The notes: a model not told the origin generated them from the letters alone. DNA of 15,414 nt from Bacillota bacterium (GCA_023398495.1 JAEWSG010000076.1:1-15414), one strand, 5' to 3'; shown: positions 1 through 8,041, counted from the stretch's first letter. Numbers and translations are program-made.

Positions 1-127
1 TTACAACACACGCAGGGTGCAAAAGCGGTTAGGCTACCTCAGCCCTAAGCAGTGGCTGAAATGCTGGATGGATGAGCACTTGAAACGAACTGCTTAGTAA
101 ATTGTCCGAAAAAGTGTTGACTTCACA
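1..127 (+). mobile_element. Right end of an IS3-family insertion sequence (5' part outside window)
   Basis: The first bases encode the last residues of an IS3-type transposase (see the CDS at 2-97). They are followed within about 30 bases by an A-rich stretch at 105-125 that looks like an IS3-type terminal inverted repeat ending near CA. The left end of the element lies outside the window, so inverted-repeat pairing and target duplication cannot be seen, and the exact right boundary (about 125-127) is a guess. The element lies directly upstream of the polysaccharide cluster, where insertion sequences often accompany gene exchange. Confidence 0.5.
2..97 (+). CDS. IS3-family transposase (OrfB-like), C-terminal 31 residues only
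   Basis: The reading frame is open from the window edge to a TAG at 95-97. The peptide begins YNTRRVQKRLGYLSPKQW, which fits the C-terminal signature of IS3-group DDE integrases (YN..R.Q..LGYLSP..). In these proteins this segment follows the catalytic glutamate of the rve domain. The catalytic residues lie outside the window, so I cannot say whether the transposase is intact. Identification rests on this one short motif. Confidence 0.72.
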   Translation, partial: YNTRRVQKRLGYLSPKQWLKCWMDEHLKRTA

Positions 128-145
128 TCGCAGGATGGGCAGAAT
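117..145 (+). promoter_or_regulatory. Possible outward promoter at the IS end
   Basis: TTGACT at 117-122 (five of six matches to the -35 consensus) is followed after 17 bases by CAGAAT at 140-145 (four of six to the -10 consensus). It overlaps the presumed IS terminus and points into the glycosyltransferase cluster. A second -10-like TATAAT lies at 190-195, preceded only by a poor -35 (GTTTAA at 167-172). Either could start the cluster transcript; the sequence does not decide between them. Confidence 0.35.
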
Positions 146-233
146 GAAGAAATCTGAGACCTTATCGTTTAAATGGGGTTCTTATTATGTATAATGACTT
201 AGGCAGTTTGCAGAGTAACTTAATAACAAGTTC

Positions 234-237
234 GGAG
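234..237 (+). promoter_or_regulatory. Ribosome-binding site deciding the first glycosyltransferase start
   Basis: GGAG at 234-237 lies one base before the GTG at 239 but seven bases before the in-frame GTG at 245. Normal spacing therefore favours 245 as the start. Confidence 0.6.
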
Positions 238-244
238 AGTGTTA

Positions 245-1279
245 GTGGAAAAGATTTTAACAATTGCTGTACCGGCATATAATGCTGCTTGGTGTCTCGA
301 TAAATGCTTAGAATCATTTATCGATGACTCTATTATAGAAAAATTGGAAATTATCATCGTAAATGATGGATCAACTGATACGACAGGTCAGATCGCGGAC
401 AGCTTTGTCAACAGATTCCCGAGATGTTTCCATGTCATACATAAACAAAATGGAGGGCATGGTTCCGGCATCAATGCAGCAATTGATGCGGCATCAGGGA
501 AATATTTTAAGGTTGTCGATGCGGACGACTGGGTTATAACTGAAAATCTGGTCACTTTTGCAGAAACGCTTTCACAGACAAATGCCGATGTGGTGATTAC
601 GCATTACCATACAATCGATATGATAACTCAAAAATGTCGGCCCTTTATGACGCGTGGCTTGGCTTTAGATCAAGCCTATTCCCTTGAGGAATTTGTATCA
701 GCTGGAAAAGAGGCACTTTATTGTGCCACTTTTCATGGATTGACTTATAAAACGACTATCTACAGGCAAAGTGGTGCCAGACTCACAGAGAATATTTTTT
801 ATGAAGATCAGGAATACGCCACTTTGCCGTTTATATCTGTCAGGACAGTGCTGCCGCTTAATCTGTTTTTATATGAGTACTTAATCGGCAATGCCGAGCA
901 AAGTGTTTCAGATCAGAATCAGGTTAAACGAATCGGACATATCGAAAAGATTATTTGGAGCTTGGAAAAATTTTATTATGATCACCCTTCAATGTCAGAG
1001 GGCGCAAAAATATACTTTAAAAGCAAGCTCGCAGATGTTATACTAAGCTATTATATCGTATCCTTGGTGAAGAATAACGACAAAAAAGCAGGCCGTGAGA
1101 ATGTCCGGCGCCTGCGAAACGAGCTTGCAAAACATGATGCGACATTGGTAAATCAGACAAACAGAAAGTATCATATTGCTCTTTTTATGAACTATTTGCA
1201 TTTAAGCAATAAGAGCTTAGAGAGATTGAAAAGTTCGGCGCTGTACACGGTATTATATAGAGCGATTAGAAGGGGATAG
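245..1279 (+). CDS. Family 2 glycosyltransferase (GT-A fold)
   Basis: This is a 344-residue cytoplasmic glycosyltransferase that transfers a sugar from a nucleotide-sugar donor to a growing surface polysaccharide. The N-terminal GT2 domain shows the opening strand with VPAYNAAWCLDKCLESF, the nucleotide-binding VNDGSTD at residues 39-45 and the metal-binding D-x-D-type motif VDADDW at 91-96. The C-terminal 150 residues are a variable acceptor-side region rich in charged helices, with no evident membrane segment. I start it at GTG 245 because GGAG is correctly spaced for that codon; the GTG at 239, which would add two residues, is too close. It is the first gene of the cluster after the IS remnant and ends 9 bases before the ABC permease, so the two are probably co-transcribed. 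Donor and acceptor cannot be predicted. Confidence 0.9.
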   Translation: MEKILTIAVPAYNAAWCLDKCLESFIDDSIIEKLEIIIVNDGSTDTTGQIADSFVNRFPRCFHVIHKQNGGHGSGINAAIDAASGKYFKVVDADDWVITENLVTFAETLSQTNADVVITHYHTIDMITQKCRPFMTRGLALDQAYSLEEFVSAGKEALYCATFHGLTYKTTIYRQSGARLTENIFYEDQEYATLPFISVRTVLPLNLFLYEYLIGNAEQSVSDQNQVKRIGHIEKIIWSLEKFYYDHPSMSEGAKIYFKSKLADVILSYYIVSLVKNNDKKAGRENVRRLRNELAKHDATLVNQTNRKYHIALFMNYLHLSNKSLERLKSSALYTVLYRAIRRG

Positions 1280-1288
1280 AGGACAGAA

Positions 1289-2092
1289 ATGGAGAAGAGT
1301 CAAAAGAAAATTTTTCATGAGCGGCTGCTTAACCTGTACAAATTTAGGGATCTATTCGTGCAGTTGGTTCAGCGCGATATAAAACTAAAATATCGCCGGA
1401 GTTTTTTGGGATATGTTTGGAGTGTGCTGAATCCTCTGTTAATCATGGTGGTACAAGCACTTGTGTTCTCTTTGATGTTTAAAAGAAATATTGAGTATTA
1501 TCCTGCATATTTGATATGCGGCAATGTTCTATTTCAGTTCATGAAAGAATCTTCCAACCATTCGCTAACATCAGTGTCAAGTAATGCCTCATTATTAAAA
1601 AAAACGTATGTGCCGAAATATATTTTTTCATTATCAAAGGTAACCAGTGACTTAGTAAGCATGTTTTTTGCTTTTGGCGCTCTTATATTGGTTTTGGTGT
1701 TCACGGGTGTTCCTTTTTCGTGGTATTCCCTGTTATTTTTTATACCGGTAGTACAGCTTTATGTTTTCTGCATTGGGTTGGGAATGTTTCTTGCACAGGC
1801 TGCTGTTTTTTTTCGCGACATTCAGTATATTTGGAGCGTTGTGACCACAGCGTGGATGTATCTGACTCCATTATTTTATGATGTAGAATTCTTGCCGAAC
1901 TCATTACGCTGGATTGTAGAGCGCTTTAACCCTATGTTCTATTACGTTACACAGTTTAGAGATTTTGTGATGTATGGGCAAATGCCTTGGTCTGCATTAA
2001 TATGGCGCGGGACATTGGTATCTGTAATTATGCTTTGTATTGGTGCGTGGAGTTTTTTGCGGAGCAAGGATAAGCTCATATTACATATTTAA
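1289..2092 (+). CDS. ABC-2 type polysaccharide/teichoic acid export permease (TagG/Wzm-like)
   Basis: This is the membrane half of an ABC exporter that moves a lipid-linked glycan from the cytoplasm to the outside. At 267 residues it has the usual family length. A basic cytoplasmic N-terminus carries the typical lead-in RDIKLKYRRSFLGYVWS (about 29-45). About six hydrophobic segments follow, near residues 42-64, 70-85, 118-139, 143-168, 176-197 and 236-254. The stretch FFRDIQYIW near 174-182 before the fifth segment is also typical of the family. A GAGG ribosome site precedes the ATG. The ATPase partner begins 12 bases downstream. TagG (teichoic acid), Wzm (O-antigen) and capsule exporters look alike, so the glycan type cannot be fixed from this gene. 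Confidence 0.93.
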   Translation: MEKSQKKIFHERLLNLYKFRDLFVQLVQRDIKLKYRRSFLGYVWSVLNPLLIMVVQALVFSLMFKRNIEYYPAYLICGNVLFQFMKESSNHSLTSVSSNASLLKKTYVPKYIFSLSKVTSDLVSMFFAFGALILVLVFTGVPFSWYSLLFFIPVVQLYVFCIGLGMFLAQAAVFFRDIQYIWSVVTTAWMYLTPLFYDVEFLPNSLRWIVERFNPMFYYVTQFRDFVMYGQMPWSALIWRGTLVSVIMLCIGAWSFLRSKDKLILHI

Positions 2093-2104
2093 ACAGGAGT
2101 AGAT

Positions 2105-2839
2105 ATGAAGGAAGAATATGCGATTCGGGTGGACAATGCGACAGTCCGATTTAACATAGCAAGTGAAAAAATTGATAGTCTTAAAGAGTATTTTGTGAAG
2201 TTGATTAAGCGAAAACTGTACTTTGAAGAGTTTTTTGCGGTTAAAGATGTGAATTTCAAAGTAAAGCGCGGAGAATCTTGGGGTATTGTTGGGCGCAATG
2301 GTTCGGGGAAGTCAACTCTTCTTAAATTAATTGCGGGCATATTAGCCCCTTACAAGGGTACTGTCACGATCAATGGATCTATTGCCCCGCTCATCGAGCT
2401 TGGAGCAGGTTTCGACGGTAATATGACAGCGTCAGAAAACATTTTTCTAAATGGTGCGCTTCTGGGACATTCAAAGAAGTACATGAAGGAACAGTTCGAC
2501 AGTATAGTTGAATTTGCCGAGCTGCAGAAGTTTATGGAGATGCCTATCAAGAATTATTCATCGGGTATGCGTGCGCGGCTTGGGTTTGCGGTTGCTACAG
2601 CTGTGAGGCCGGAGATATTGATCGTGGATGAGGTTCTCGCTGTTGGTGATTTTGCGTTTCAGAAAAAGTGCGAGCAGAGGATGAATGAGATGATGTCGGG
2701 TGGTACGACGTTGCTCTATGTATCGCATTCAATTGAGTCGGTTAAGAAACTATGCCAGAACGCCATATGGCTTAAAAATGGTGAGGTTGTCATACAAGGA
2801 AATGCCCAAGAGGTATGCGAAGCATATCAAAACGGATAA
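2105..2839 (+). CDS. ABC transporter ATPase for polysaccharide export (TagH/Wzt-like, no carbohydrate-binding extension)
   Basis: This is the ATP-hydrolysing subunit paired with the permease just upstream. It shows Walker A GRNGSGKST at residues 63-71, the family-typical ELGAGFD near 98-104, ABC signature YSSGM at 151-155, Walker B ILIVDE at 171-176 and the H-loop histidine at 208. At 244 residues it stops soon after the nucleotide-binding domain. It therefore lacks the C-terminal carbohydrate-recognition domain by which long Wzt proteins (E. coli O8/O9a type) recognise a capped chain end, and more resembles short polysaccharide-exporter ATPases. AGGAG precedes the ATG. Permease and ATPase together imply export of a glycan polymerised in the cytoplasm; no Wzx or Wzy homologue is visible in this window. 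Confidence 0.94.
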   Translation: MKEEYAIRVDNATVRFNIASEKIDSLKEYFVKLIKRKLYFEEFFAVKDVNFKVKRGESWGIVGRNGSGKSTLLKLIAGILAPYKGTVTINGSIAPLIELGAGFDGNMTASENIFLNGALLGHSKKYMKEQFDSIVEFAELQKFMEMPIKNYSSGMRARLGFAVATAVRPEILIVDEVLAVGDFAFQKKCEQRMNEMMSGGTTLLYVSHSIESVKKLCQNAIWLKNGEVVIQGNAQEVCEAYQNG

Positions 2840-2854
2840 AAGAAAGGAAAGTAT

Positions 2855-4171
2855 ATGATTAAATATATAAAGGCGCTATTAAAAAAAATGTTTCCCCCTT
2901 CTAGACAATATTTCAATAGGCGAATGGAATCTGCGGATACCAATTTAGAGACTTTGACTAAACGCATTATTGAGTTAGGAAAGAAAGTTGACAATATTAA
3001 CAAGCAAACAGAGGGAACAAGCAAGCAGGTTGACAATATTAATAAGCAAACAGAGGGGATAAGCAAGCAGGTTGACAATATTAATAAGCAAACAGAGGGA
3101 ACAAGCAAGCAAGTTGTCGACTATGGAAAAAAATTGGAGACTGTTGCTGCTTTACTTGGGCAAGTAGAAAAAGATGAAAACGAGATAAAACGCCTTATTA
3201 AAAGTAACGGCAATGGTATTTCTGATATAAAAAGATACATGCGAAGAAAAGTGCTATATAATAATGATCATGAAAGAAAAGTTATTGGTAGTTTTTATGA
3301 TTATTATAATAGAATTGATTTCAAAGAAAAATTTTTAGCGCTGATTAGCCATTTAGATGTTAGAAGTGTCGAAACTGTTGTAAGAATTCTAAAACGGCAA
3401 CAGATGATTAAAGATACGGAAGGAGAAAAGTTAGATATTTTAACGAATGAAGAACAGGAACGAAGAATCAAGATCAAAGAAGAATTTGATTATGAAAAAT
3501 TTAAAATAGCCGATGATTTATATTGTTATAAGAATTATTTATTACCGATTAATCATTTTGAAATAAGTGTTTTTGTTGATAAGCATGGTATTGATCTCGT
3601 TGACGATATCCATAAAACTTATGATCGTGATATTATTGATGTCGGAGGCTATATTGGCGACTCAATCTTAATCCTATCTCCCCTAACAAGAAAGAGAGTA
3701 TATTCATTTGAAGCTGTTTCGGAGTGTTTTGAATACATGCAAAAAACTATCGAAATCAATAATATAAACAATGCCGTGCCAATAAAAATGGCGCTTGGAG
3801 CCCGTGATGAAGTTATCGACATAAATGTCGCAGATTCGGTTAGCAGTTTTTGTGTCCCATTAGCCGGCGAGGTTGGAATTAAAGAAAGTGTAAAAGTGAT
3901 AACCCTTGATGATTATGTGGAAAAGAATGCTTTGGATATTGGCATGATTAAAGTTGATATCGAAGGGTTTGAACAAGAATTTTTAAAAGGCGCTGAAAAA
4001 ACAATAAAAAAACATAAACCTATTTTACTATTAAGTATATATCACAATGCCGATGATTTTTTCAACATTAAGCCCTTAATTGAAAGTTGGGATATAGGCT
4101 ACAAATTTAAGATTCATAAACCAAAAGATCTTTCAATTTCTAGGGAAGTTCTGCTTATAGCTGAAATCTAA
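2855..4171 (+). CDS. FkbM-family methyltransferase with a tandem-repeat N-terminal coiled coil
   Basis: This is a 438-residue protein in two parts. Residues about 210-438 form a SAM-dependent methyltransferase of the FkbM type, with glycine-rich SAM motif IDVGGYIGDS at 261-270, acidic SFEAV near 284-288 and IKVDIEGFE at 365-373. FkbM proteins usually O-methylate sugars or glycan/lipid scaffolds. Residues about 30-130 form a polar coiled coil containing three consecutive 14-residue units (45-58, 59-72, 73-86; consensus VDNINKQTEGTSKQ). Each unit is exactly two heptads, with V/I/T in the a/d positions. There is no signal peptide; a basic N-terminus (MIKYIKALLKK) could touch the membrane. It lies 15 bases after the exporter ATPase. 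The acceptor is unknown; capping or decoration of the exported glycan is an inference. Confidence 0.87.
   Translation: MIKYIKALLKKMFPPSRQYFNRRMESADTNLETLTKRIIELGKKVDNINKQTEGTSKQVDNINKQTEGISKQVDNINKQTEGTSKQVVDYGKKLETVAALLGQVEKDENEIKRLIKSNGNGISDIKRYMRRKVLYNNDHERKVIGSFYDYYNRIDFKEKFLALISHLDVRSVETVVRILKRQQMIKDTEGEKLDILTNEEQERRIKIKEEFDYEKFKIADDLYCYKNYLLPINHFEISVFVDKHGIDLVDDIHKTYDRDIIDVGGYIGDSILILSPLTRKRVYSFEAVSECFEYMQKTIEINNINNAVPIKMALGARDEVIDINVADSVSSFCVPLAGEVGIKESVKVITLDDYVEKNALDIGMIKVDIEGFEQEFLKGAEKTIKKHKPILLLSIYHNADDFFNIKPLIESWDIGYKFKIHKPKDLSISREVLLIAEI
2987..3112 (+). repeat. Three in-frame 42-bp tandem repeats
   Basis: There are three head-to-tail copies (2987-3028, 3029-3070, 3071-3112), each starting GTTGACAATATTAA. 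By hand count they differ at only two or three positions pairwise. They encode the 14-residue, two-heptad coiled-coil unit of the methyltransferase gene. Near identity at the DNA level, including third codon positions, indicates recent duplication. Gain or loss of a unit by slippage would stay in frame and lengthen or shorten the coiled coil by about 2 nm. Confidence 0.95.
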
Positions 4172-4179
4172 TTTTATTT

Positions 4180-4184
4180 GGAGG
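4180..4184 (+). promoter_or_regulatory. GGAGG ribosome-binding site deciding the second GT2 start
   Basis: A perfect GGAGG at 4180-4184 sits five bases before ATG 4190. A longer reading frame could begin at TTG 4178, but that codon overlaps the ribosome site, so 4190 is the supported start. Confidence 0.85.
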
Positions 4185-4189
4185 TCAAA

Positions 4190-5419
4190 ATGTCAAAAGT
4201 ATCAATAGTTGTGCCTATTTATAATGTGGAACAGTATTTACGTGAGTGTCTTAATAGTCTTATTAGTCAGACTTTGGAGGACATTGAAATAATTTGCGTA
4301 AATGACGGGTCCACAGATGGTTGTCCAGATATATTAAAAGAATATGAACAAAAAGACAAGAGAATTAAGGTTATTAACAAACCAAATTCAGGGTATGGGC
4401 ATACTATGAATGTTGGTATGGATTATGCAACAGGCGAGTATTTTGGTATTGTCGAATCAGATGATTATGTCGTCTCAGATATGTATGAAACTCTTTATGA
4501 AGTTGCAAAAAAATCACGAGTTGATTTCGTAAAAGCTGACTATTGTCGCTTTACCTGTGTTGGAAATGAAAATGTTCTAGAATTTAATCATTTGTGTAAG
4601 CAGGATAGTCTCTATGGGAGAATTTTAAACCCAAAATTAAGAAATCTATTCTGGGATGTATCTTTATATACTTGGAGTGGAATCTATAGTATGGATTTCC
4701 TAAGGAACAATAATATCCGTCATAATGAAACTCCGGGAGCTTCTTATCAGGATAATGGATTCTGGTTTCAGACATTTGCTTTCGCTGAAAAGGTAATGTT
4801 TCATAAGAAATCATGTTACCGTTTAAGACGTGACAATCCGAACTCGTCGTTTCACAGTAAAGCAAAAGTATACTGCGTATTTGAAGAATATGATTTTATT
4901 CGCAACAAGATTAATCAATCACAGAAAGATTGGGAACGTCTCAAACCTATTTATTGGCTTCAAAAATTTCGTGCGATCTTATGGCATTATGACCGTGTGG
5001 GGTTGGAGTATAAACTCGAGTTTCTAGAACGTTGCAGTAAGGATTTTGCTAAGGATGATGCAGCGAATTTATTAGATTTGAGTTTGTTTTCAAAAAAACA
5101 AACAAAGAAAATTAAAGATATAATAAACGACCCTGTTTTATTCTACTTTTTAGATTGTTATGATAGAAATATTGAGCCACAATTGAATAACTATAATGAT
5201 GAAAAGCAAAACCAAGCTCTTGAGATTAGCTTGAAAATTGCAAAGAAAGAAATACAAAGCTTAAAGAAAAGGTTAAAGCAAATACAGGAGTCTAAAGCTT
5301 ATAGATTATCAACAAAGCTAAGTTCTATACCAAAAAGAATTCGTAGTGGTGTACAATGTGTAAAAGATCATGGATTTAGTTACACATTTAGACTGGTTAA
5401 TCAAAAAATATTTAAATAG
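4190..5419 (+). CDS. Family 2 glycosyltransferase with C-terminal coiled coil
   Basis: This is a 409-residue GT-A fold glycosyltransferase. Its N-terminus MSKVSIVVPIYNVEQYL, NDGSTDG at 38-44, NSGYGHTMNVGM near 66-77 and ESDDY at 89-93 (metal- and donor-binding) are typical of GT2 enzymes of capsule and teichoic-acid clusters. After the catalytic domain comes a lysine/glutamine-rich helical stretch (about 343-368) that looks like a coiled coil. It leads to SKAYRLS at 368-374, a motif resembling the S.SYRLG segment common near the C-terminus of polysaccharide-cluster glycosyltransferases. The start is set by GGAGG at 4180-4184. It lies 18 bases after the methyltransferase gene and 17 before the GT4 gene. 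The sugar specificity cannot be read from the sequence. Confidence 0.9.
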   Translation: MSKVSIVVPIYNVEQYLRECLNSLISQTLEDIEIICVNDGSTDGCPDILKEYEQKDKRIKVINKPNSGYGHTMNVGMDYATGEYFGIVESDDYVVSDMYETLYEVAKKSRVDFVKADYCRFTCVGNENVLEFNHLCKQDSLYGRILNPKLRNLFWDVSLYTWSGIYSMDFLRNNNIRHNETPGASYQDNGFWFQTFAFAEKVMFHKKSCYRLRRDNPNSSFHSKAKVYCVFEEYDFIRNKINQSQKDWERLKPIYWLQKFRAILWHYDRVGLEYKLEFLERCSKDFAKDDAANLLDLSLFSKKQTKKIKDIINDPVLFYFLDCYDRNIEPQLNNYNDEKQNQALEISLKIAKKEIQSLKKRLKQIQESKAYRLSTKLSSIPKRIRSGVQCVKDHGFSYTFRLVNQKIFK

Positions 5420-5436
5420 TACTATAGGAGATCATT

Positions 5437-6579
5437 ATGCGTGTATTATTTGTTGCTTCAGATAATAATAGGACATCAGGAGCATTCTTAAGTATGACTG
5501 CTTTAAATTATTTGTTAAACACTGAGCACAACATACAAACAAAAGTTATCCTTCCTAATAAAGGGAACGGAGAATCGTTGCTACTTGATAAGAATATAAA
5601 ATATAAAAAAGTAAGGTCATTTGATTGGATTATACCTAAAGATACTAGATACGATATAAAATTTAAGCTTGTTAAATCAATAAAAATACTGTGGAACTTT
5701 TTGTCTGCTGTTCGTATAGCTTTCATAGCACTCTTTGGGAGATACGATATTATTCATACTAATACTACATATGCATATGTTGGATTTTTAGCAGCAAAGT
5801 TAGCCCACAAGCCACATGTTTGGCATTTGAGAGAGTTTTTAGAAGAAGATCAAGGGAGAAAAATCATTAGTAAAAAAATCGGATATCGAATGATAGCAAA
5901 GTCTAATAAAATTATAGCAATTTCGAGAAGTATTTATGAAAAATATGCTAAAATATTTGATGAAAAAAAGCTTAGTGTCGTATTCAATGGTATAGACACC
6001 GACATTTTTTATAAACCTCAAAAAAGTATATTTCTGGAGAGTACGCCTAAGCTCATTTATTGTGGGGGATTTAACAAGAGAAAAGGATTTGATGAACTTC
6101 TTGAGGCAATAAAAAAGCTTAGTAATCGTAAATCCAATTTTAAATTATTACTAATGGGACAAGTTTCACAGAAATATAAAGATAAGATTAAGAAACTGGG
6201 AATCGAACATTATGTGACATATCTTGGATATCAAAAAGAAGTAGAGAAGTGGTACGAGATTGCAGATATTTCTTTTAATTGCTCACAATCGGAGGCTTTT
6301 GGAAGAAAAACTGTCGAAGCTATGATGGTTGGCAATCTTTTGATCGGTGCTGATACCGCAGGAACGAAAGAACTAATTCAAGATGGAAAAACAGGTTTAT
6401 TATATAAACAGGGAAACACTGATGATTTGGCAAATGTTATAGAATATGCAATTAACAACACTTCAAAAATGAAGATTATTGCTGAGGATGGGAGAGAATA
6501 TATGTATAATAACATGACAGCAAGGTTAAATGCTAATAGAGTTGTTGAGATCTACAAAGAAATGAAATTTGTTAAATAA
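5437..6579 (+). CDS. Family 4 glycosyltransferase (GT-B fold)
   Basis: This is a 380-residue retaining glycosyltransferase. The N-terminal Rossmann domain starts MRVLFVASDNNRTSGAF. The C-terminal domain has VVFNGIDTDIF near 181-191, CGGFNKRKGFDELLEAI near 209-225, and the catalytic/nucleotide-binding E-x7-E pair at E286 and E294 within SEAFGRKTVEAM. GTELIQDGKTGLLY-like residues (309-323) complete the family pattern. AGGAG lies before the ATG. The gene is among the most AT-rich in the window (one counted 60-base sample at 5641 has 14 G or C). It would add a sugar to the lipid-linked glycan in the cytoplasm; donor and linkage are unknown. Confidence 0.9.
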   Translation: MRVLFVASDNNRTSGAFLSMTALNYLLNTEHNIQTKVILPNKGNGESLLLDKNIKYKKVRSFDWIIPKDTRYDIKFKLVKSIKILWNFLSAVRIAFIALFGRYDIIHTNTTYAYVGFLAAKLAHKPHVWHLREFLEEDQGRKIISKKIGYRMIAKSNKIIAISRSIYEKYAKIFDEKKLSVVFNGIDTDIFYKPQKSIFLESTPKLIYCGGFNKRKGFDELLEAIKKLSNRKSNFKLLLMGQVSQKYKDKIKKLGIEHYVTYLGYQKEVEKWYEIADISFNCSQSEAFGRKTVEAMMVGNLLIGADTAGTKELIQDGKTGLLYKQGNTDDLANVIEYAINNTSKMKIIAEDGREYMYNNMTARLNANRVVEIYKEMKFVK

Positions 6580-6613
6580 AAGTTATAGATGATTTGAATA
6601 AAGAGGAGATAAA

Positions 6614-7921
6614 ATGAAAATCACAATAGCTGGTACAGGATATGTTGGTCTCGTTGCGGCGGCCGTTTTTGCTCATATTGGGCATGAGGTAATGTGTGTT
6701 GATATTAATAAGGATAAGATAGACAGGCTCAATCAGGGTGAAAGTGTGATATACGAGCCAGGGCTTCCAGAATTGATACAAGATAATAAACAACGTTTAG
6801 TATTCACCACTGATTATGCCTTAGCGTATAGAAATGCCCAAGTCATATTTATAGCTGTTGGAACGCCTGAAAAGGCGGATGGTTCTGCAAATCTTAAGTA
6901 TGTGTATAAAGTGGTCGATCAAATCATAGAAAATCTTGTAGCTGATTGTATTATTATTATGAAGTCAACCGTTCCGATTGGCACCAATGATAAAATTCAG
7001 CAATACATCAATAGAAACAAGAATAATGATAATATTTTGGTTGAGGTCGTTTCAAATCCTGAGTTCCTAGCACAAGGTACGGCACTTAAAGATATGATAT
7101 ATAATAACCGTATCGTTATTGGCGCAGAATCCGAGAATGCAAGGAATAAAATGCGGGAATTATACAACAATCTCGACTTGCCAATGCTTTTTACAGACCG
7201 GTGTAGTGCGGAAATGATCAAGTATGCATCTAATGATTTTTTAGCACTCAAAATATCATACATTAATGAAATTGCCAACCTATGTGAGATACTGGGGGCT
7301 GATATTGAAGATGTATCGGCAGGAATGGGAATGGATACACGAATTGGGGATAAGTTCTTGAGAGCAGGTATTGGTTACGGTGGATCGTGTTTTCCAAAAG
7401 ACACCAAAGCATTGCACTGGCTATCCAACTATCATGATAACGAAATAAAAACAATAAAAGCTGCTGTTGAAGTTAATGCGAATCAAAAGATTAGATTAGT
7501 TAAAAAGGCGCGCAAGTATTATGAAGATATGGAGGGCTTGACTGCCGCAATATTGGGTTTAGCGTTCAAGCCAGGAACAGACGATCTACGGGAAGCTCCT
7601 TCTATAGATATTGTTACCATTCTTCAAGATAATGGGGTCAAGATTCAAGCCTGGGATCCTGTAGCTTCAGAAAATTTTAAGAAACACTTTCCTGATATCG
7701 GGTATTGTGACTCCATAGAAAAGACGCTTAATAATGCAGATATTTGTTTCATATTAACGGAGTGGCCAGAGGTAAAAAGCCTTGATCTGAGTCTATTTAG
7801 TAAAATGAAAAAGCCCATTATTCTTGACGGGAGAAACTGCTATGAAATAGAACAGATAAAACGTTATCCGGTCATTTATGATTCCATAGGAAGATATACG
7901 GTTAATAATTGTTTAGACTAA
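6614..7921 (+). CDS. UDP-glucose/UDP-sugar 6-dehydrogenase
   Basis: This 435-residue NAD-dependent enzyme most likely oxidises UDP-glucose twice at C6 to UDP-glucuronate, supplying an acidic sugar. The NAD-binding motif GTGYVG is at 7-12. STVPIGT (118-124) and SNPEFLAQGTALKD (147-160) are family signatures. Catalytic K203 and N207 lie in MIKYASNDF, and the catalytic thiol is C259 in GYGGSCFPKD. The C-terminal domain has the usual GLAFKPGTDDLREAPS. Length is within the range of TuaD/Ugd-type enzymes. AGAGGAGAT precedes the ATG. Related dehydrogenases act on UDP-GlcNAc, UDP-ManNAc or GDP-mannose; the motif set fits UDP-glucose dehydrogenase best, but the substrate is not proven. It is the last gene before a 120-base gap that separates the glycan-building genes from the Dlt-like genes. 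Confidence 0.9.
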   Translation: MKITIAGTGYVGLVAAAVFAHIGHEVMCVDINKDKIDRLNQGESVIYEPGLPELIQDNKQRLVFTTDYALAYRNAQVIFIAVGTPEKADGSANLKYVYKVVDQIIENLVADCIIIMKSTVPIGTNDKIQQYINRNKNNDNILVEVVSNPEFLAQGTALKDMIYNNRIVIGAESENARNKMRELYNNLDLPMLFTDRCSAEMIKYASNDFLALKISYINEIANLCEILGADIEDVSAGMGMDTRIGDKFLRAGIGYGGSCFPKDTKALHWLSNYHDNEIKTIKAAVEVNANQKIRLVKKARKYYEDMEGLTAAILGLAFKPGTDDLREAPSIDIVTILQDNGVKIQAWDPVASENFKKHFPDIGYCDSIEKTLNNADICFILTEWPEVKSLDLSLFSKMKKPIILDGRNCYEIEQIKRYPVIYDSIGRYTVNNCLD

Positions 7922-8041
7922 AGATAATACTAATATGATTGACAGGTGATATCTTGGTGGAAAGCTTTATTTAGAGAGCGATTACTGAAAATTGTTTAAA
8001 ATGGCTATTGAAGATTATATAGTGGTGGTTAGGGTGTTGCG
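7922..8041 (+). other. 120-base gap between the glycan-building genes and the Dlt-like cassette
   Basis: This is the longest gap inside the cluster and could hold an internal promoter: TTGTTT at 7992-7997 is followed after 17 bases by TTATAT, a weak match. TTGACA at 7939-7944 has no convincing -10 at the right distance. I see no hairpin followed by a T-run, so readthrough from the dehydrogenase gene is likely. A 14-codon frame (8001-8045, peptide MAIEDYIVVVRVLR) ends in an ATGA overlap with the next gene. It has no ribosome site and is probably chance. No DltX-like small protein gene is present here. Confidence 0.4.

Noticed and set aside
2827..3108. Reverse-strand reading frame with repeated Leu/Cys/Ser-rich peptide
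   Set aside because: It is the antisense image of the coiled-coil repeats, with no ribosome site and complete overlap with a real gene.
2987..3112. CRISPR-like repeat array
   Set aside because: The 42-bp units abut without spacers and lie in frame inside a protein gene, encoding a heptad pattern.
4178..4189. TTG start for the second GT2, adding four residues
   Set aside because: That codon overlaps the GGAGG ribosome site that serves ATG 4190.
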